In this document: in pieces, positions 45,706 to 61,700 of the stretch
Layout of the letters: every line of letters starts with the position of its first letter
How positions within the stretch are numbered: position 1 is the stretch's first letter
From: Glebionis coronaria
Taxonomy: Eukaryota; Streptophyta; Magnoliopsida; Asterales; Asteraceae
Reading direction: 5' to 3'
Assembly (NCBI GenBank): GCA_025667525.1
Contig: CM046877.1
Coordinates: 27,432,737-27,496,736, forward strand
Length of the DNA: 64,000 bases
Made by a program: the position numbers and the translations under genes
The notes under the pieces: model-generated
What the model was told of the DNA's origin: nothing
What the model saw: the letters and a program-made list of their open reading frames with translations, nothing else
Database searches by the model: none

Positions 45706-48700
45706 AAACTAAATAGAGCAAACATATAGATGTGTTTTATCCATCAAGAATCCGGGCAAATACATTATGCCCGGATTCTATGTGGTCTATATGGACTGGA
45801 AATAATTTTAGAGGTTTTTTCTTAGGTTTGGATGATTTGAGCCGGTTACGGCATTTTTAGCTGTTCTTGGTAGGTTTTTATCAGTTTTTGATCGGGTTTA
45901 GTCGCTTTTGACCAATGCTTGCCTGGATAAAAGTACTCCTTTTTTCAAGCATCCATTTTCTTAGTTGTGGTCTTGAAACGGAGTCATGTATCACATGTTA
46001 TGACCATTTTATTGCAACCCACGTTTTTAGATAATTTCAATATAAATTTGTTTTTGTATGTTAGCGATTGTGTTTGGTAATCTATTTCTTGATACCTCTC
46101 AATATTAATAGAATAAAACATGGAATCAAATATTTCAGAGTCATATAATACATAAGCAAGTTGATCGTACATGAAATGTCAAAAAATACTTGTCCTTCTT
46201 TTGCATATTATTCACCTATGTAGGCTTCCCAAGGTTAAACAATATCATTTTTAGGTCAAATAACATGACGTTTTGTTAGAGCACACTCTTGATAGCTCTC
46301 AATTTTAATAGAATAAAACTTGGAATCAAATATTTCAGAGTCATATAATACATAAGCAAGTTGATCCTACATGAAATGTCAAAAAATACTTGTCCTTCTT
46401 TTGCATATTATTCACCTATGTAGGCTTCCCAAGGTTAAACAATATCATTTTTAGGTCAAATAACATGACGTTTTGTTAGAGAACACTCATGCCTTGACCT
46501 TTATACTATAATGTGCCGTCGAGATGCTCTTTGTCTACTACATTCACAACTACCTCAAATACTAGCTGACCAACTTTTACACCAATAAAACACAACCAAA
46601 ACTAAATAGAGCAAACATATAGATGTGTATTATCCATCAAGAATCCGGGCAAATACATTATGCCCGGATTCTATGTGGTCTATATGGACTGGAAATAATT
46701 TTAGAGGTTTTTTCTTAGGTTTGGATGATTTGAGCCGGTTACGGCATTTTTAGCTGTTCTTGGTAGGTTTTTATCAGTTTTTGATCGGGTTTAGTCGCTT
46801 TTGACCAATGCTTGTCTGGATAAAAGTACTCCTTTTTTCAAGCATCCATTTTCTTAGGTGTGATCTTGAAACGGAGTCATGTATCACATGTTATGACCAT
46901 TTTATTGCAACCCACGTTTTCAGATAATTTCAATATAAATTTGTTTTTGTATGTTAGCGATTGTGTTTGGTAATCTATTTCTTAATAGCTCTCAATATTA
47001 ATAGATAAAAACATGGAATCAAATATTTCAGAGTCATATAATACATAAGCAAGTTGATCCTACATGAAATGTCAAAAAATACTTGTCCTTCTTTTGCATA
47101 TTATTCACCTATGTAGGCTTCCCAAGGTTAAACAATATCATTTTTAGGTCAAATAACATGACGTTTTGTTAGAGCACACTCTTGATAGCTCTCAATTTTA
47201 ATAGAATAAAACTTGGAATCAAATATTTCAGAGTCATATAATACATAAGCAAGTTGATCCTACATGAAATGTCAAAAAATACTTGTCCTTCTTTTGCATA
47301 TTATTCACCTATGTAGGCTTCCCAAGGTTAAACAATATCATTTTTAGGTCAAATAACATGACGTTTTGTTAGAGCACACTCTTGATAGCTCTCAATTTTA
47401 ATAGAATAAAACTTGGAATCAAATATTTCAGAGTCATATAATACATAAGCAAGTTGATCCTACATGAAATGTCAAAAAATACTTGTCCTTCTTTTGCATA
47501 TTATTCACCTATGTAGGCTTCCCAAGGTTAAACAATATCATTTTTAGGTCAAATAACATGACGTTTTGTTAGAGCACACTCTTGATAGCTCTCAATTTTA
47601 ATAGAATAAAACTTGGAATCAAATATTTCAGAGTCATATAATACATAAGCAAGTTGATCCTACATGAAATGTCAAAAAATACTTGTCCTTCTTTTGCATA
47701 TTATTCACCTATGTAGGCTTCCCAAGGTTAAACAATATCATTTTTAGGTCAAATAACATGACGTTTTGTTAGAGCACACTCTTGATAGCTCTCAATTTTA
47801 ATAGAATAAAACTTGGAATCAAATATTTCAGAGTCATATAATACATAAGCAAGTTGATCTTACATGAAATGTCAAAAAATACTTGTCCTTCTTTTGCATA
47901 TTATTCACCTATGTAGGCTTCCCAAGGTTAAACAATATCATTTTTAGGTCAAATAACATGACGTTTTGTTAGAGAACACTCATGCCTTGACCTTTATACT
48001 ATAATGTGCCGTCGAGATGCCCTTTGTCTACTACATTCACAACTACCTCAAATACTAGCTGACCAACTTTTAGACCAATAAAACACAACCAAAACTAAAT
48101 AGAGCAAACATATAGATGTGTTTTATCCATCAAGAATCCGGGCAAATACATTATGCCCGGATTCTATGTGGTCTATATGGACTGGAAATAATTTTAGAGG
48201 TTTTTTCTTAGGTTTGGATGATTTGAGCCGGTTACGGCATTTTTAGCTGTTCTTGGTAGGTTTTTATCAGTTTTTGATCGGGTTTAGTCGCTTTTGACCA
48301 ATGCTTGCCTGGATAAAAGTACTCCTTTTTTCAAGCATCCATTTTCTTAGTTGTGGTCTTGAAACGGAGTCATGTATCACATGTTATGACCATTTTATTG
48401 CAACCCACGTTTTTAGATAATTTCAATATAAATTTGTTTTTGTATGTTAGCGATTGTGTTTGGTAATCTATTTCTTGATAGCTCTCAATATTAATAGAAT
48501 AAAACATGGAATCAAATATTTCAGAGTCATATAATACATAAGCAAGTTGATCGTACATGAAATGTCAAAAAATACTTGTCCTTCTTTTGCATATTATTCA
48601 CCTATGTAGGCTTCCCAAGGTTAAACAATATCATTTTTAGGTCAAATAACATGACGTTTTGTTAGATCACACTCTTGATAGCTCTCAATTTTAATAGAAT

Positions 48701-50477
48701 AAAACTTGGAATCAAATATTTCAGAGTCATATAATACATAAGCAAGTTGATCCTACATGAAATGTCAAAAAATACTTGTCCTTCTTTTGCATATTATTCA
48801 CCTATGTAGGCTTCCCAAGGTTAAACAATATCATTTTTAGGTCAAATAACATGACGTTTTGTTAGAGAACACTCATGCCTTGACCTTTATACTATAATGT
48901 GACGTCGAGATGCTCTTTGTCTACTACATTCACAACTACCTCAAATACTAGCTGACCAACTTTTACACCAATAAAACACAACCAAAACTAAATAGAGCAA
49001 ACATATAGATGTGTTTTATCCATCAAGAATCCGGGCAAATACATTATGCCCGGATTCTATGTGGTCTATATGGACTGGAAATAATTTTAGAGGTTTTTTC
49101 TTAGGTTTGGATGATTTGAGCCGGTTACGGCATTTTTAGCTGTTCTTGGTAGGTTTTTATCAGTTTTTGATCGGGTTTAGTCGCTTTTGACCAATGCTTG
49201 TCTGGATAAAAGTACTCCTTTTTTCAAGCATCCATTTTCTTAGGTGTGATCTTGAAACGGAGTCATGTATCACATGTTATGACCATTTTATTGCAACCCA
49301 CGTTTTCAGATAATTTCAATATAAATTTGTTTTTGTATGTTAGCGATTGTGTTTGGTAATCTATTTCTTAATAGCTCTCAATATTAATAGATAAAAACAT
49401 GGAATCAAATATTTCAGAGTCATATAATACATAAGCAAGTTGATCCTACATGAAATGTCAAAAAATACTTGTCCTTCTTTTGCATATTATTCACCTATGT
49501 AGGCTTCCCAAGGTTAAACAATATCATTTTTAGGTCAAATAACATGACGTTTTGTTAGAGCACACTCTTGATAGCTCTCAATTTTAATAGAATAAAACTT
49601 GGAATCAAATATTTCAGAGTCATATAATACATAAGCAAGTTGATCCTACATGAAATGTCAAAAAATACTTGTCCTTCTTTTGCATATTATTCACCTATGT
49701 AGGCTTCCCAAGGTTAAACAATATCATTTTTAGGTCAAATAACATGACGTTTTGTTAGAGCACACTCTTGATAGCTCTCAATTTTAATAGAATAAAACTT
49801 GGAATCAAATATTTCAGAGTCATATAATACATAAGCAAGTTGATCCTACATGAAATGTCAAAAAATACTTGTCCTTCTTTTGCATATTATTCACCTATGT
49901 AGGCTTCCCAAGGTTAAACAATATCATTTTTAGGTCAAATAACATGACGTTTTGTTAGAGCACACTCTTGATAGCTCTCAATTTTAATAGAATAAAACTT
50001 GGAATCAAATATTTCAGAGTCATATAATACATAAGCAAGTTGATCCTACATGAAATGTCAAAAAATACTTGTCCTTCTTTTGCATATTATTCACCTATGT
50101 AGGCTTCCCAAGGTTAAACAATATCATTTTTAGGTCAAATAACATGACGTTTTGTTAGAGCACACTCTTGATAGCTCTCAATTTTAATAGAATAAAACTT
50201 GGAATCAAATATTTCAGAGTCATATAATACATAAGCAAGTTGATCCTACATGAAATGTCAAAAAATACTTGTCCTTCTTTTGCATATTATTCACCTATGT
50301 AGGCTTCCCAAGGTTAAACAATATCATTTTTAGGTCAAATAACATGACGTTTTGTTAGAGAACACTCATGCCTTGACCTTTATACTATAATGTGCCGTCG
50401 AGATGCCCTTTGTCTACTACATTCACAACTACCTCAAATACTAGCTGACCAACTTTTACACCAATAAAACACAACCA
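45706..50477. repeat. Higher-order repeat, two tandem copies of 2,386 bp
   Basis: 45706-48091 and 48092-50477; each is an 893-bp unit of flavour T1 (gatcgtacat) followed by a 1,493-bp unit of flavour T2 (cttaatagct, agataaaaac, taggtgtgatc) with five subrepeats. Both long units also share a cgagatgccctttg variant in the right core. Confidence 0.9.
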
Positions 50478-51370
50478 AAACTAAATAGAGCAAACATATA
50501 GATGTGTTTTATCCATCAAGAATCCGGGCAAATACATTATGCCCGGATTCTATGTGGTCTATATGGACTGGAAATAATTTTAGAGGTTTTTTCTTAGGTT
50601 TGGATGATTTGAGCCGGTTACGGCATTTTTAGCTGTTCTTGGTAGGTTTTTATCAGTTTTTGATCGGGTTTAGTCGCTTTTGACCAATGCTTGCCTGGAT
50701 AAAAGTACTCCTTTTTTCAAGCATCCATTTTCTTAGTTGTGGTCTTGAAACGGAGTCATGTATCACATGTTATGACCATTTTATTGCAACCCACGTTTTT
50801 AGATAATTTCAATATAAATTTGTTTTTGTATGTTAGCGATTGTGTTTGGTAATCTTTTTCTTGATAGCTCTCAATATTAATAGAATAAAACATGGAATCA
50901 AATATTTCAGAGTCATATAATACATAAGCAAGTTGATTGTACATGAAATGTCAAAAAATACTTGTCCTTCTTTTGCATATTATTCACCTATGTAGGCTTC
51001 CCAAGGTTAAACAATATCATTTTTAGGTCAAATAACATGACGTTTTGTTAGATCACACTCTTGATAGCTCTCAATTTTAATAGAATAAAACTTGGAATCA
51101 AATATTTCAGAGTCATATAATACATAAGCAAGTTGATCCTACATGAAATGTCAAAAAATACTTGTCCTTCTTTTGCATATTATTCACCTATGTAGGCTTC
51201 CCAAGGTTAAACAATATCATTTTTAGGTCAAATAACATGACGTTTTGTTAGAGAACACTCATGCCTTGACCTTTATACTATAATGTGCCGTCGAGATGCT
51301 CTTTGTCTACTACATTCACAACTACCTCAAATACTAGCTGACCAACTTTTACACCAATAAAACACAACCA

Positions 51371-54300
51371 AAACTAAATAGAGCAAACATATAGATGTGT
51401 TTTATCCATCAAGAATCCGGGCAAATACATTATGCCCGGATTCTATGTGGTCTATATGGACTGGAAATAATTTTAGAGGTTTTTTCTTAGGTTTGGATGA
51501 TTTGAGCCGGTTACGGCATTTTTAGCTGTTCTTGGTAGGTTTTTATCAGTTTTTGATCGGGTTTAGTCGCTTTTGACCAATGCTTGCCTGGATAAAAGTA
51601 CTCCTTTTTTCAAGCATCCATTTTCTTAGTTGTGGTCTTGAAACGGAGTCATGTATCACATGTTATGACCATTTTATTGCAACCCACGTTTTTAGATAAT
51701 TTCAATATAAATTTGTTTTTGTATGTTAGCGATTGTGTTTGGTAATCTATTTCTTGATAGCTCTCAATATTAATAGAATAAAACATGGAATCAAATATTT
51801 CAGAGTCATATAATACATAAGCAAGTTGATCGTACATGAAATGTCAAAAAATACTTGTCCTTCTTTTGCATATTATTCACCTATGTAGGCTTCCCAAGGT
51901 TAAACAATATCATTTTTAGGTCAAATAACATGACGTTTTGTTAGAGCACACTCTTGATAGCTCTCAATTTTAATAGAATAAAACTTGGAATCAAATATTT
52001 CAGAGTCATATAATACATAAGCAAGTTGATCCTACATGAAATGTCAAAAAATACTTGTCCTTCTTTTGCATATTATTCACCTATGTAGGCTTCCCAAGGT
52101 TAAACAATATCATTTTTAGGTCAAATAACATGACGTTTTGTTAGAGAACACTCATGCGTTGACCTTTATACTATAATGTGCCGTCGAGATGCTCTTTGTC
52201 TACTACATTCACAACTACCTCAAATACTAGCTGACCAACTTTTAAACCGATAAAACACAACCAAAACTAAACAGAGCAAACATATAGATGTGTTTTATCC
52301 ATCAAGAATCCGGGCAAATACATTATGCCCGGATTCTATGTGGTCTATATGGACTGGAAATAATTTTAGAGGTTTTTTCTTAGGTTTGGATGATTTGAGC
52401 CGGTTACGGCATTTTTAGCTGTTCTTGGTAGGTTTTTATCAGTTTTTGATCGGGTTTAGTCGCTTTTGACCAATGCTTGTCTGGATAAAAGTACTCCTTT
52501 TTTCAAGCATCCATTTTCTTAGGTGTGATCTTGAAACGGAGTCATGTATCACATGTTATGACCATTTTATTGCAACCCACGTTTTCAGATAATTTCAATA
52601 TAAATTTGTTTTTGTATGTTAGCGATTGTGTTTGGTAATCTATTTCTTAATAGCTCTCAATATTAATAGATAAAAACATGGAATCAAATATTTCAGAGTC
52701 ATATAATACATAAGCAAGTTGATCCTACATGAAATGTCAAAAAATACTTGTCCTTCTTTTGCATATTATTCACCTATGTAGGCTTCCCAAGGTTAAACAA
52801 TATCATTTTTAGGTCAAATAACATGACGTTTTGTTAGAGCACACTCTTGATAGCTCTCAATTTTAATAGAATAAAACTTGGAATCAAATATTTCAGATAA
52901 GCAAGTTGATCCTACATGAAATGTCAAAAAATACTTGTCCTTCTTTTGCATATTATTCACCTATGTAGGCTTCCCAAGGTTAAACAATATCATTTTTAGG
53001 TCAAATAACATGACGTTTTGTTAGAGCACACTCTTGATAGCTCTCAATTTTAATAGAATAAAACTTGGAATCAAATATTTCAGAGTCATATAATACATAA
53101 GCAAGTTGATCCTACATGAAATGTCAAAAAATACTTGTCCTTCTTTTGCATATTATTCACCTATGTAGGCTTCCCAAGGTTAAACAATATCATTTTTAGG
53201 TCAAATAACATGACGTTTTGTTAGAGCACACTCTTGATAGCTCTCAATTTTAATAGAATAAAACTTGGAATCAAATATTTCAGAGTCATATAATACATAA
53301 GCAAGTTGATCCTACATGAAATGTCAAAAAATACTTGTCCTTCTTTTGCATATTATTCACCTATGTAGGCTTCCCAAGGTTAAACAATATCATTTTTAGG
53401 TCAAATAACATGACGTTTTGTTAGAGAACACTCATGCCTTGACCTTTATACTATAATGTGACGTCGAGATGCTCTTTGTCTACTACATTCACAACTACCT
53501 CAAATACTAGCTGACCAACTTTTACACCAATAAAACACAACAAAAACTAAATAGAGGAAACATATAGATGTGTTTTATCCATCAAGAATCCGGGCAAATA
53601 CATTATGCCCGGATTCTATGTGGTCTATATGGACTGGAAATAATTTTAGAGGTTTTTTCTTAGGTTTGGATGATTTGAGCCGGTTACGGCATTTTTAGCT
53701 GTTCTTGGTAGGTTTTTATCAGTTTTTGATCGGGTTTAGTCGCTTTTGACCAATGCTTGCATGGATAAAAGTACTCCTTTTTTCAAGCATCCATTTTCTT
53801 AGTTGTGGTCTTGAAACGGAGTCATGTATCACATGTTATGACCATTTTATTGCAACCCACGTTTTTAGATAATTTCAATATAAATTTGTTTTTGTATGTT
53901 AGCGATTGTGTTTGGTAATCTATTTCTTGATAGCTCTCAATATTAATAGAATAAAACATGGAATCAAATATTTCAGAGTCATATAATACATAAGCAAGTT
54001 GATCGTACATGAAATGTCAAAAAATACTTGTCCTTCTTTTGCATATTATTCACCTATGTAGGCTTCCCAAGGTTAAACAATATCATTTTTAGGTCAAATA
54101 ACATGACGTTTTGTTAGAGCACACTCTTGATAGCTCTCAATTTTAATAGAATAAAACTTGGAATCAAATATTTCAGAGTCATATAATACATAAGCAAGTT
54201 GATCCTACATGAAATGTCAAAAAATACTTGTCCTTCTTTTGCATATTATTCACCTATGTAGGCTTCCCAAGGTTAAACAATATCATTTTTAGGTCAAATA

Positions 54301-55716
54301 ACATGATGTTTTGTTAGAGAACACTCATGCGTTGACCTTTATACTATAATGTGCCGTCGAGATGCTCTTTGTCTACTACATTCACAACTACCTCAAATAC
54401 TAGCTGACCAACTTTTAAACCGATAAAACACAACCAAAACTAAACAGAGCAAACATATAGATGTGTTTTATCCATCAAGAATCCGGGCAAATACATTATG
54501 CCCGGATTCTATGTGGTCTATATGGACTGGAAATAATTTTAGAGGTTTTTTCTTAGGTTTGGATGATTTGAGCCGGTTACGGCATTTTTAGCTGTTCTTG
54601 GTAGGTTTTTATCAGTTTTTGATCGGGTTTAGTCGCTTTTGACCAATGCTTGTCTGGATAAAAGTACTCCTTTTTTCAAGCATCCATTTTCTTAGGTGTG
54701 ATCTTGAAACGGAGTCATGTATCACATGTTATGACCATTTTATTGCAACCCACGTTTTCAGATAATTTCAATATAAATTTGTTTTTGTATGTTAGCGATT
54801 GTGTTTGGTAATCTATTTCTTAATAGCTCTCAATATTAATAGATAAAAACATGGAATCAAATATTTCAGAGTCATATAATACATAAGCAAGTTGATCCTA
54901 CATGAAATGTCAAAAAATACTTGTCCTTCTTTTGCATATTATTCACCTATGTAGGCTTCCCAAGGTTAAACAATATCATTTTTAGGTCAAATAACATGAC
55001 GTTTTGTTAGAGCACACTCTTGATAGCTCTCAATTTTAATAGAATAAAACTTGGAATCAAATATTTCAGATAAGCAAGTTGATCCTACATGAAATGTCAA
55101 AAAATACTTGTCCTTCTTTTGCATATTATTCACCTATGTAGGCTTCCCAAGGTTAAACAATATCATTTTTAGGTCAAATAACATGACGTTTTGTTAGAGC
55201 ACACTCTTGATAGCTCTCAATTTTAATAGAATAAAACTTGGAATCAAATATTTCAGAGTCATATAATACATAAGCAAGTTGATCCTACATGAAATGTCAA
55301 AAAATACTTGTCCTTCTTTTGCATATTATTCACCTATGTAGGCTTCCCAAGGTTAAACAATATCATTTTTAGGTCAAATAACATGACGTTTTGTTAGAGC
55401 ACACTCTTGATAGCTCTCAATTTTAATAGAATAAAACTTGGAATCAAATATTTCAGAGTCATATAATACATAAGCAAGTTGATCCTACATGAAATGTCAA
55501 AAAATACTTGTCCTTCTTTTGCATATTATTCACCTATGTAGGCTTCCCAAGGTTAAACAATATCATTTTTAGGTCAAATAACATGACGTTTTGTTAGAGA
55601 ACACTCATGCCTTGACCTTTATACTATAATGTGACGTCGAGATGCTCTTTGTCTACTACATTCACAACTACCTCAAATACTAGCTGACCAACTTTTACAC
55701 CAATAAAACACAACCA
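51371..55716. repeat. Higher-order repeat, two tandem copies of 2,173 bp with a shared 13-bp deletion
   Basis: 51371-53543 and 53544-55716; each is an 893-bp T1 unit and a 1,280-bp T2 unit with four subrepeats. In both copies the second subrepeat of the T2 unit is 187 bp, reading tttcagataagcaag (near 52893 and 55065), lacking 13 bp present elsewhere. This is strong evidence of recent duplication. Confidence 0.92.
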
Positions 55717-58700
55717 AAACTAAATAGAGCAAACATATAGATGTGTTTTATCCATCAAGAATCCGGGCAAATACATTATGCCCGGATTCTATGTGGTCTA
55801 TATGGACTGGAAATAATTTTAGAGGTTTTTTCTTAGGTTTGGATGATTTGAGCCGGTTACGGCATTTTTAGCTGTTCTTGGTAGGTTTTTATCAGTTTTT
55901 GATCGGGTTTAGTCGCTTTTGACCAATGCTTGCCTGGATAAAAGTACTCCTTTTTTCAAGCATCCATTTTCTTAGTTGTGGTCTTGAAACGGAGTCATGT
56001 ATCACATGTTATGACCATTTTATTGCAACCCACGTTTTTAGATAATTTCAATATAAATTTGTTTTTGTATGTTAGCGATTGTGTTTGGTAATCTATTTCT
56101 TGATAGCTCTCAATATTAATAGAATAAAACATGGAATCAAATATTTCAGAGTCATATAATACATAAGCAAGTTGATCGTACATGAAATGTCAAAAAATAC
56201 TTGTCCTTCTTTTGCATATTATTCACCTATGTAGGCTTCCCAAGGTTAAACAATATCATTTTTAGGTCAAATAACATGACGTTTTGTTAGAGCACACTCT
56301 TGATAGCTCTTAATTTTAATAGAATAAATTTGGAATCAAATATTTCAGAGTCATATAATACATAAGCAAGTTGATCCTACATGAAATGTCAAAAAATACT
56401 TGTCCTTCTTTTGCATATTATTCACCTATGTAGGCTTCCCAAGGTTAAACAATATCATTTTTAGGTCAAATAACATGACGTTTTGTTAGAGAACACTCAT
56501 GCGTTGACCTTTATACTATAATGTGACGTCGAGATGCTCTTTGTCTACTACATTCACAACTACCTCAAATACTAGCTGACCAACTTTTACACCAATAAAA
56601 CACAACCAAAACTAAACAGAGCAAACATATATATGTGTTTTATCCATTAAGAATCCGGGCAAATACATTATGCCCGGATTCTATGTGGTCTATATGGACT
56701 GGAAATAATTTTAGAGGTTTTTTCTTAGGTTTGGATGATTTGAGCCGGTTACGGCATTTTTAGCTGTTCTTGGTAGGTTTCTATCAGTTTTTGATCGGGT
56801 TTAGTCGCTTTTGACCAATGCTTGCCTGGATAAAAGTACTCCTTTTTTCAAGCATCCATTTTCTTAGTTGTGGTCTTGAAACGGAGTCATGTATCACATG
56901 TTATGACCATTTTATTGCAACCCACGTTTTCAGATAATTTCAATATAAATTTGTTTTTGTATGTTAGCGATTGTGTTTGGTAATCTATTTCTTAATAGCT
57001 CTCAATATTAATAGATAAAAACATGGAATCAAATATTTCAGAGTCATATAATACATAAGCAAGTTGATCCTACATGAAATGTCAAAAAATACTTGTCCTT
57101 CTTTTGCATATTATTCACCTATGTAGGCTTCCCAAGGTTAAACAATATCATTTTTAGGTCAAATAACATGACGTTTTGTTAGAGCACACTCTTGATAGCT
57201 CTCAGTTTTAATAGAATAAAACTTGGAATCAAATATTTCAGAGTCATATAATACATAAGCAAGTTGATCCTACATGAAATGTCAAAAAATACTTGTCCTT
57301 CTTTTGCATATTATTCACCTATGTAGGCTTCCCAAGGTTAAACAATATCATTTTTAGGTCAAATAACATGACGTTTTGTTAGAGCACACTCTTGATAGCT
57401 CTCAATTTTAATAGAATAAAACTTGGAATCAAATATTTCAGAGTCATATAATACATAAGCAAGTTGATCCTACATGAAATGTCAAAAAATACTTGTCCTT
57501 CTTTTGCATATTATTCACCTATGTAGGCTTCCCAAGGTTAAACAATATCATTTTTAGGTCAAATAACATGACGTTTTGTTAGAGCACACTCTTGATAGCT
57601 CTCAATTTTAATAGAATAAAACTTGGAATCAAATATTTCAGAGTCATATAATACATAAGCAAGTTGATCCTACATGAAATGTCAAAAAGTACTTGTCCTT
57701 CTTTTGCATATTATTCACCTATGTAGGCTTCCCAAGGTTAAACAATATCATTTTTAGGTCAAATAACATGACGTTTTGTTAGAGAACACTCATGCCTTGA
57801 CCTTTATACTATAATGTGACGTCGAGATGCTCTTTGTCTACTACATTCACAACTACCTCAAATACTAGCTGACCAACTTTTACACCAATAAAACACAACC
57901 AAAACTAAATAGAGCAAACATATAGATGTGTTTTATCCATCAAAAATCCGGGAAAATACATTATGCCCGGATTCTATGTGGTCTATATGGACTGGAAATA
58001 ATTTTAGAGGTTTTTTCTTAGGTTTGGATGATTTGAGCCGGTTACGGCATTTTTAGCTGTTCTTGGAAGGTTTCTATCAGTTTTTGATCGGGTTTAGTCG
58101 CTTTTGACCAATGCTTGCCTGGATAAAAGTACTCCTTTTTTCAAGCATCCATTTTCTTAGTTGTGGTCTTGAAACGGAGCCATGTATCACATGTTATGAC
58201 CATTTTATTGCAACCTACGTTTTTAGATAATTTCAATATAAATTTGTTTTTGTATGTTAGCGATTGTGTTTGGTAATCTATTTCTTGATAGCTCTCAATA
58301 TTAATAGAATAAAACATGGAATCAAATATTTCAGAGTCATATAATACATAAGCAAGTTGATCGTACATGAAATGTCAAAAAATACTTGTCCTTCTTTTGC
58401 ATATTATTCACCTATGTAGGCTTCCCAAGGTTAAACAATATCATTTTTAGGTCAAATAACATGACGTTTTGTTAGAGCACACTCTTGATAGCTCTCAATT
58501 TTAATAGAATAAAACTTGGAATCAAATATTTCAGAGTCATATAATACATAAGCAAGTTGATCCTACATGAAATGTCAAAAAATACTTGTCCTTCTTTTGC
58601 ATATTATTCACCTATGTAGGCTTCCCAAGGTTAAACAATATCATTTTTAGGTCAAATAACATGACGTTTTGTTAGAGCACACTCTTGATAGCTCTCAATT

Positions 58701-61700
58701 TTAATAGAATAAAACTTGGAATCAAATATTTCAGAGTCATATAATACATAAGCAAGTTGATCCTACATGAAATGTCAAAAAATACTTGTCCTTCTTTTGC
58801 ATATTATTCACCTATGTAGGCTTCCCAAGGTTAAACAATATCATTTTTAGGTCAAATAACATGACGTTTTGTTAGAGCACACTCTTGATAGCTCTCAATT
58901 TTAATAGAATAAAACTTGGAATCAAATATTTCAGAGTCATATAATACATAAGCAAGTTGATCCTACATGAAATGTCAAAAAATACTTGTCCTTCTTTTGC
59001 ATATTATTCACCTATGTAGGCTTCCCAAGGTTAAACAATATCATTTTTAGGCCAAATAACATGACGTTTTGTTAGAGAACACTCATGCCTTGACCTTTAT
59101 ACTATAATGTGACGTCGAGATGCTCTTTGTCTACTACATTCACAACTACCTCAAATACTAGCTGACCAACTTTTACACCAATAAAACACAACCAAAACTA
59201 AATAGAGCAAACATATAGATGTGTTTTATCCATCAAGAATCCGGGCAAATACATTATGCCCGGATTCTATGTGGTCTATATGGACTGGAAATAATTTTAG
59301 AGGTTTTTTCTTAGGTTTGGATGATTTGAGCCGGTTACGGCATTTTTAGCTGTTCTTGGTAGGTTTCTATCAGTTTTTGATCGGGTTTAGTCGCTTTTGA
59401 CCAATGCTTGCCTGGATAAAAGTACTCCTTTTTTCAAGCATCCATTTTCTTAGTTGTGGTCTTGAAACGGAGTCATGTATCACATGTTATGACCATTTTA
59501 TTGCAACCCACGTTTTCAGATAATTTCAATATAAATTTGTTTTTGTATGTTAGCGATTGTGTTTGGTAATCTATTTCTTAATAGCTCTCAATATTAATAG
59601 ATAAAAACATGGAATCAAATATTTCAGAGTCATATAATACATAAGCAAGTTGATCCTACATGAAATGTCAAAAAATACTTGTCCTTCTTTTGCATATTAT
59701 TCACCTATGTAGGCTTCCCAAGGTTAAACAATATCATTTTTAGGTCAAATAACATGACGTTTTGTTAGAGCACACTCTTGATAGCTCTCAATTTTAATAG
59801 AATAAAACTTGGAATCAAATATTTCAGAGTCATATAATACATAAGCAAGTTGATCCTACATGAAATGTCAAAAAATACTTGTCCTTCTTTTGCATATTAT
59901 TCACCTATGTAGGCTTCCCAAGGTTAAACAATATCATTTTTAGGTCAAATAACATGACGTTTTGTTAGAGCACACTCTTGATAGCTCTCAATTTTAATAG
60001 AATAAAACTTGGAATCAAATATTTCAGAGTCATATAATACATAAGCAAGTTGATCCTACATGAAATGTCAAAAAATACTTGTCCTTCTTTTGCATATTAT
60101 TCACCTATGTAGGCTTCCCAAGGTTAAACAATATCATTTTTAGGTCAAATAACATGACGTTTTGTTAGAGCACACTCTTGATAGCTCTCAATTTTAATAG
60201 AATAAAACTTGGAATCAAATATTTCAGAGTCATATAATACATAAGCAAGTTGATCCTACATGAAATGTCAAAAAATACTTGTCCTTCTTTTGCATATTAT
60301 TCACCTATGTAGGCTTCCCAAGGTTAAACAATATCATTTTTAGGTCAAATAACATGACGTTTTGTTAGAGAACACTCATGCCTTGACCTTTATACTATAA
60401 TGTGACGTCGAGATGCTCTTTGTCTACTACATTCACAACTACCTCAAATACTAGTTGACCAACTTTTACACCAATAAAACACAACCAAAACTAAATAGAG
60501 CAAACATATAGATGTGTTTTATCCATCAAGAATCCGGGCAAATACATTATGCCCGGATTCTATGTGGTCTATATGGACTGGAAATAATTTTAGAGGTTTT
60601 TTCTTAGGTTTGGATGATTTGAGCCGGTTACGGCATTTTTAGCTGTTCTTGGAAGGTTTCTATCAGTTTTTGATCGGGTTTAGTCGCTTTTGACCAATGC
60701 TTGCCTGGATAAAAGTACTCCTTTTTTCAAGCATCCATTTTCTTAGTTGTGGTCTTGAAACGGAGTCATGTATCACATGTTATGACCATTTTATTGCAAC
60801 CCACGTTTTTAGATAATTTCAATATAAATTTGTTTTTGTATGTTAGCGATTGTGTTTGGTAATCTATTTCTTGATAGCTCTCAATATTAATAGAATAAAA
60901 CATGGAATCAAATATTTCAGAGTCATATAATACATAAGCAAGTTGATCGTACATGAAATGTCAAAAAATACTTGTCCTTCTTTTGCATATTATTCACCTA
61001 TGTAGGCTTCCCAAGGTTAAACAATATCATTTTTAGGTCAAATAACATGACGTTTTGTTAGAGCACACTCTTGATAGCTCTCAATTTTAATAGAATAAAA
61101 CTTGGAATCAAATATTTCAGAGTCATATAATACATAAGCAAGTTGATCCTACATGAAATGTCAAAAAATACTTGTCCTTCTTTTGCATATTATTCACCTA
61201 TGTAGGCTTCCCAAGGTTAAACAATATCATTTTTAGGTCAAATAACATGACGTTTTGTTAGAGAACACTCATGCCTTGACCTTTATACTATAATGTGCCG
61301 TCGAGATGCTCTTTGTCAACTACATTCACAACTACCTCAAATACTAGCTGACCAACTTTTACACCAATAAAACACAACCAAAACTAAATAGAGCAAACAT
61401 ATAGATGTGTTTTATCCATCAAGAATCCGGGCAAATACATTATGCCCGGATTCTATGTGGTCTATATGGACTGGAAATAATTTTAGAGGTTTTTTCTTAG
61501 GTTTGGATGATTTGAGCCGGTTACGGCATTTTTAGCTGTTCTTGGTAGGTTTTTATCAGTTTTTGATCGGGTTTAGTCGCTTTTGACCAATGCTTGCCTG
61601 GATAAAAGTACTCCTTTTTTCAAGAATCCATTTTCTTAGTTGTGGTCTTGAAACGGAGTCATGTATCACATGTTATGACCATTTTATTGCAACCCACGTT

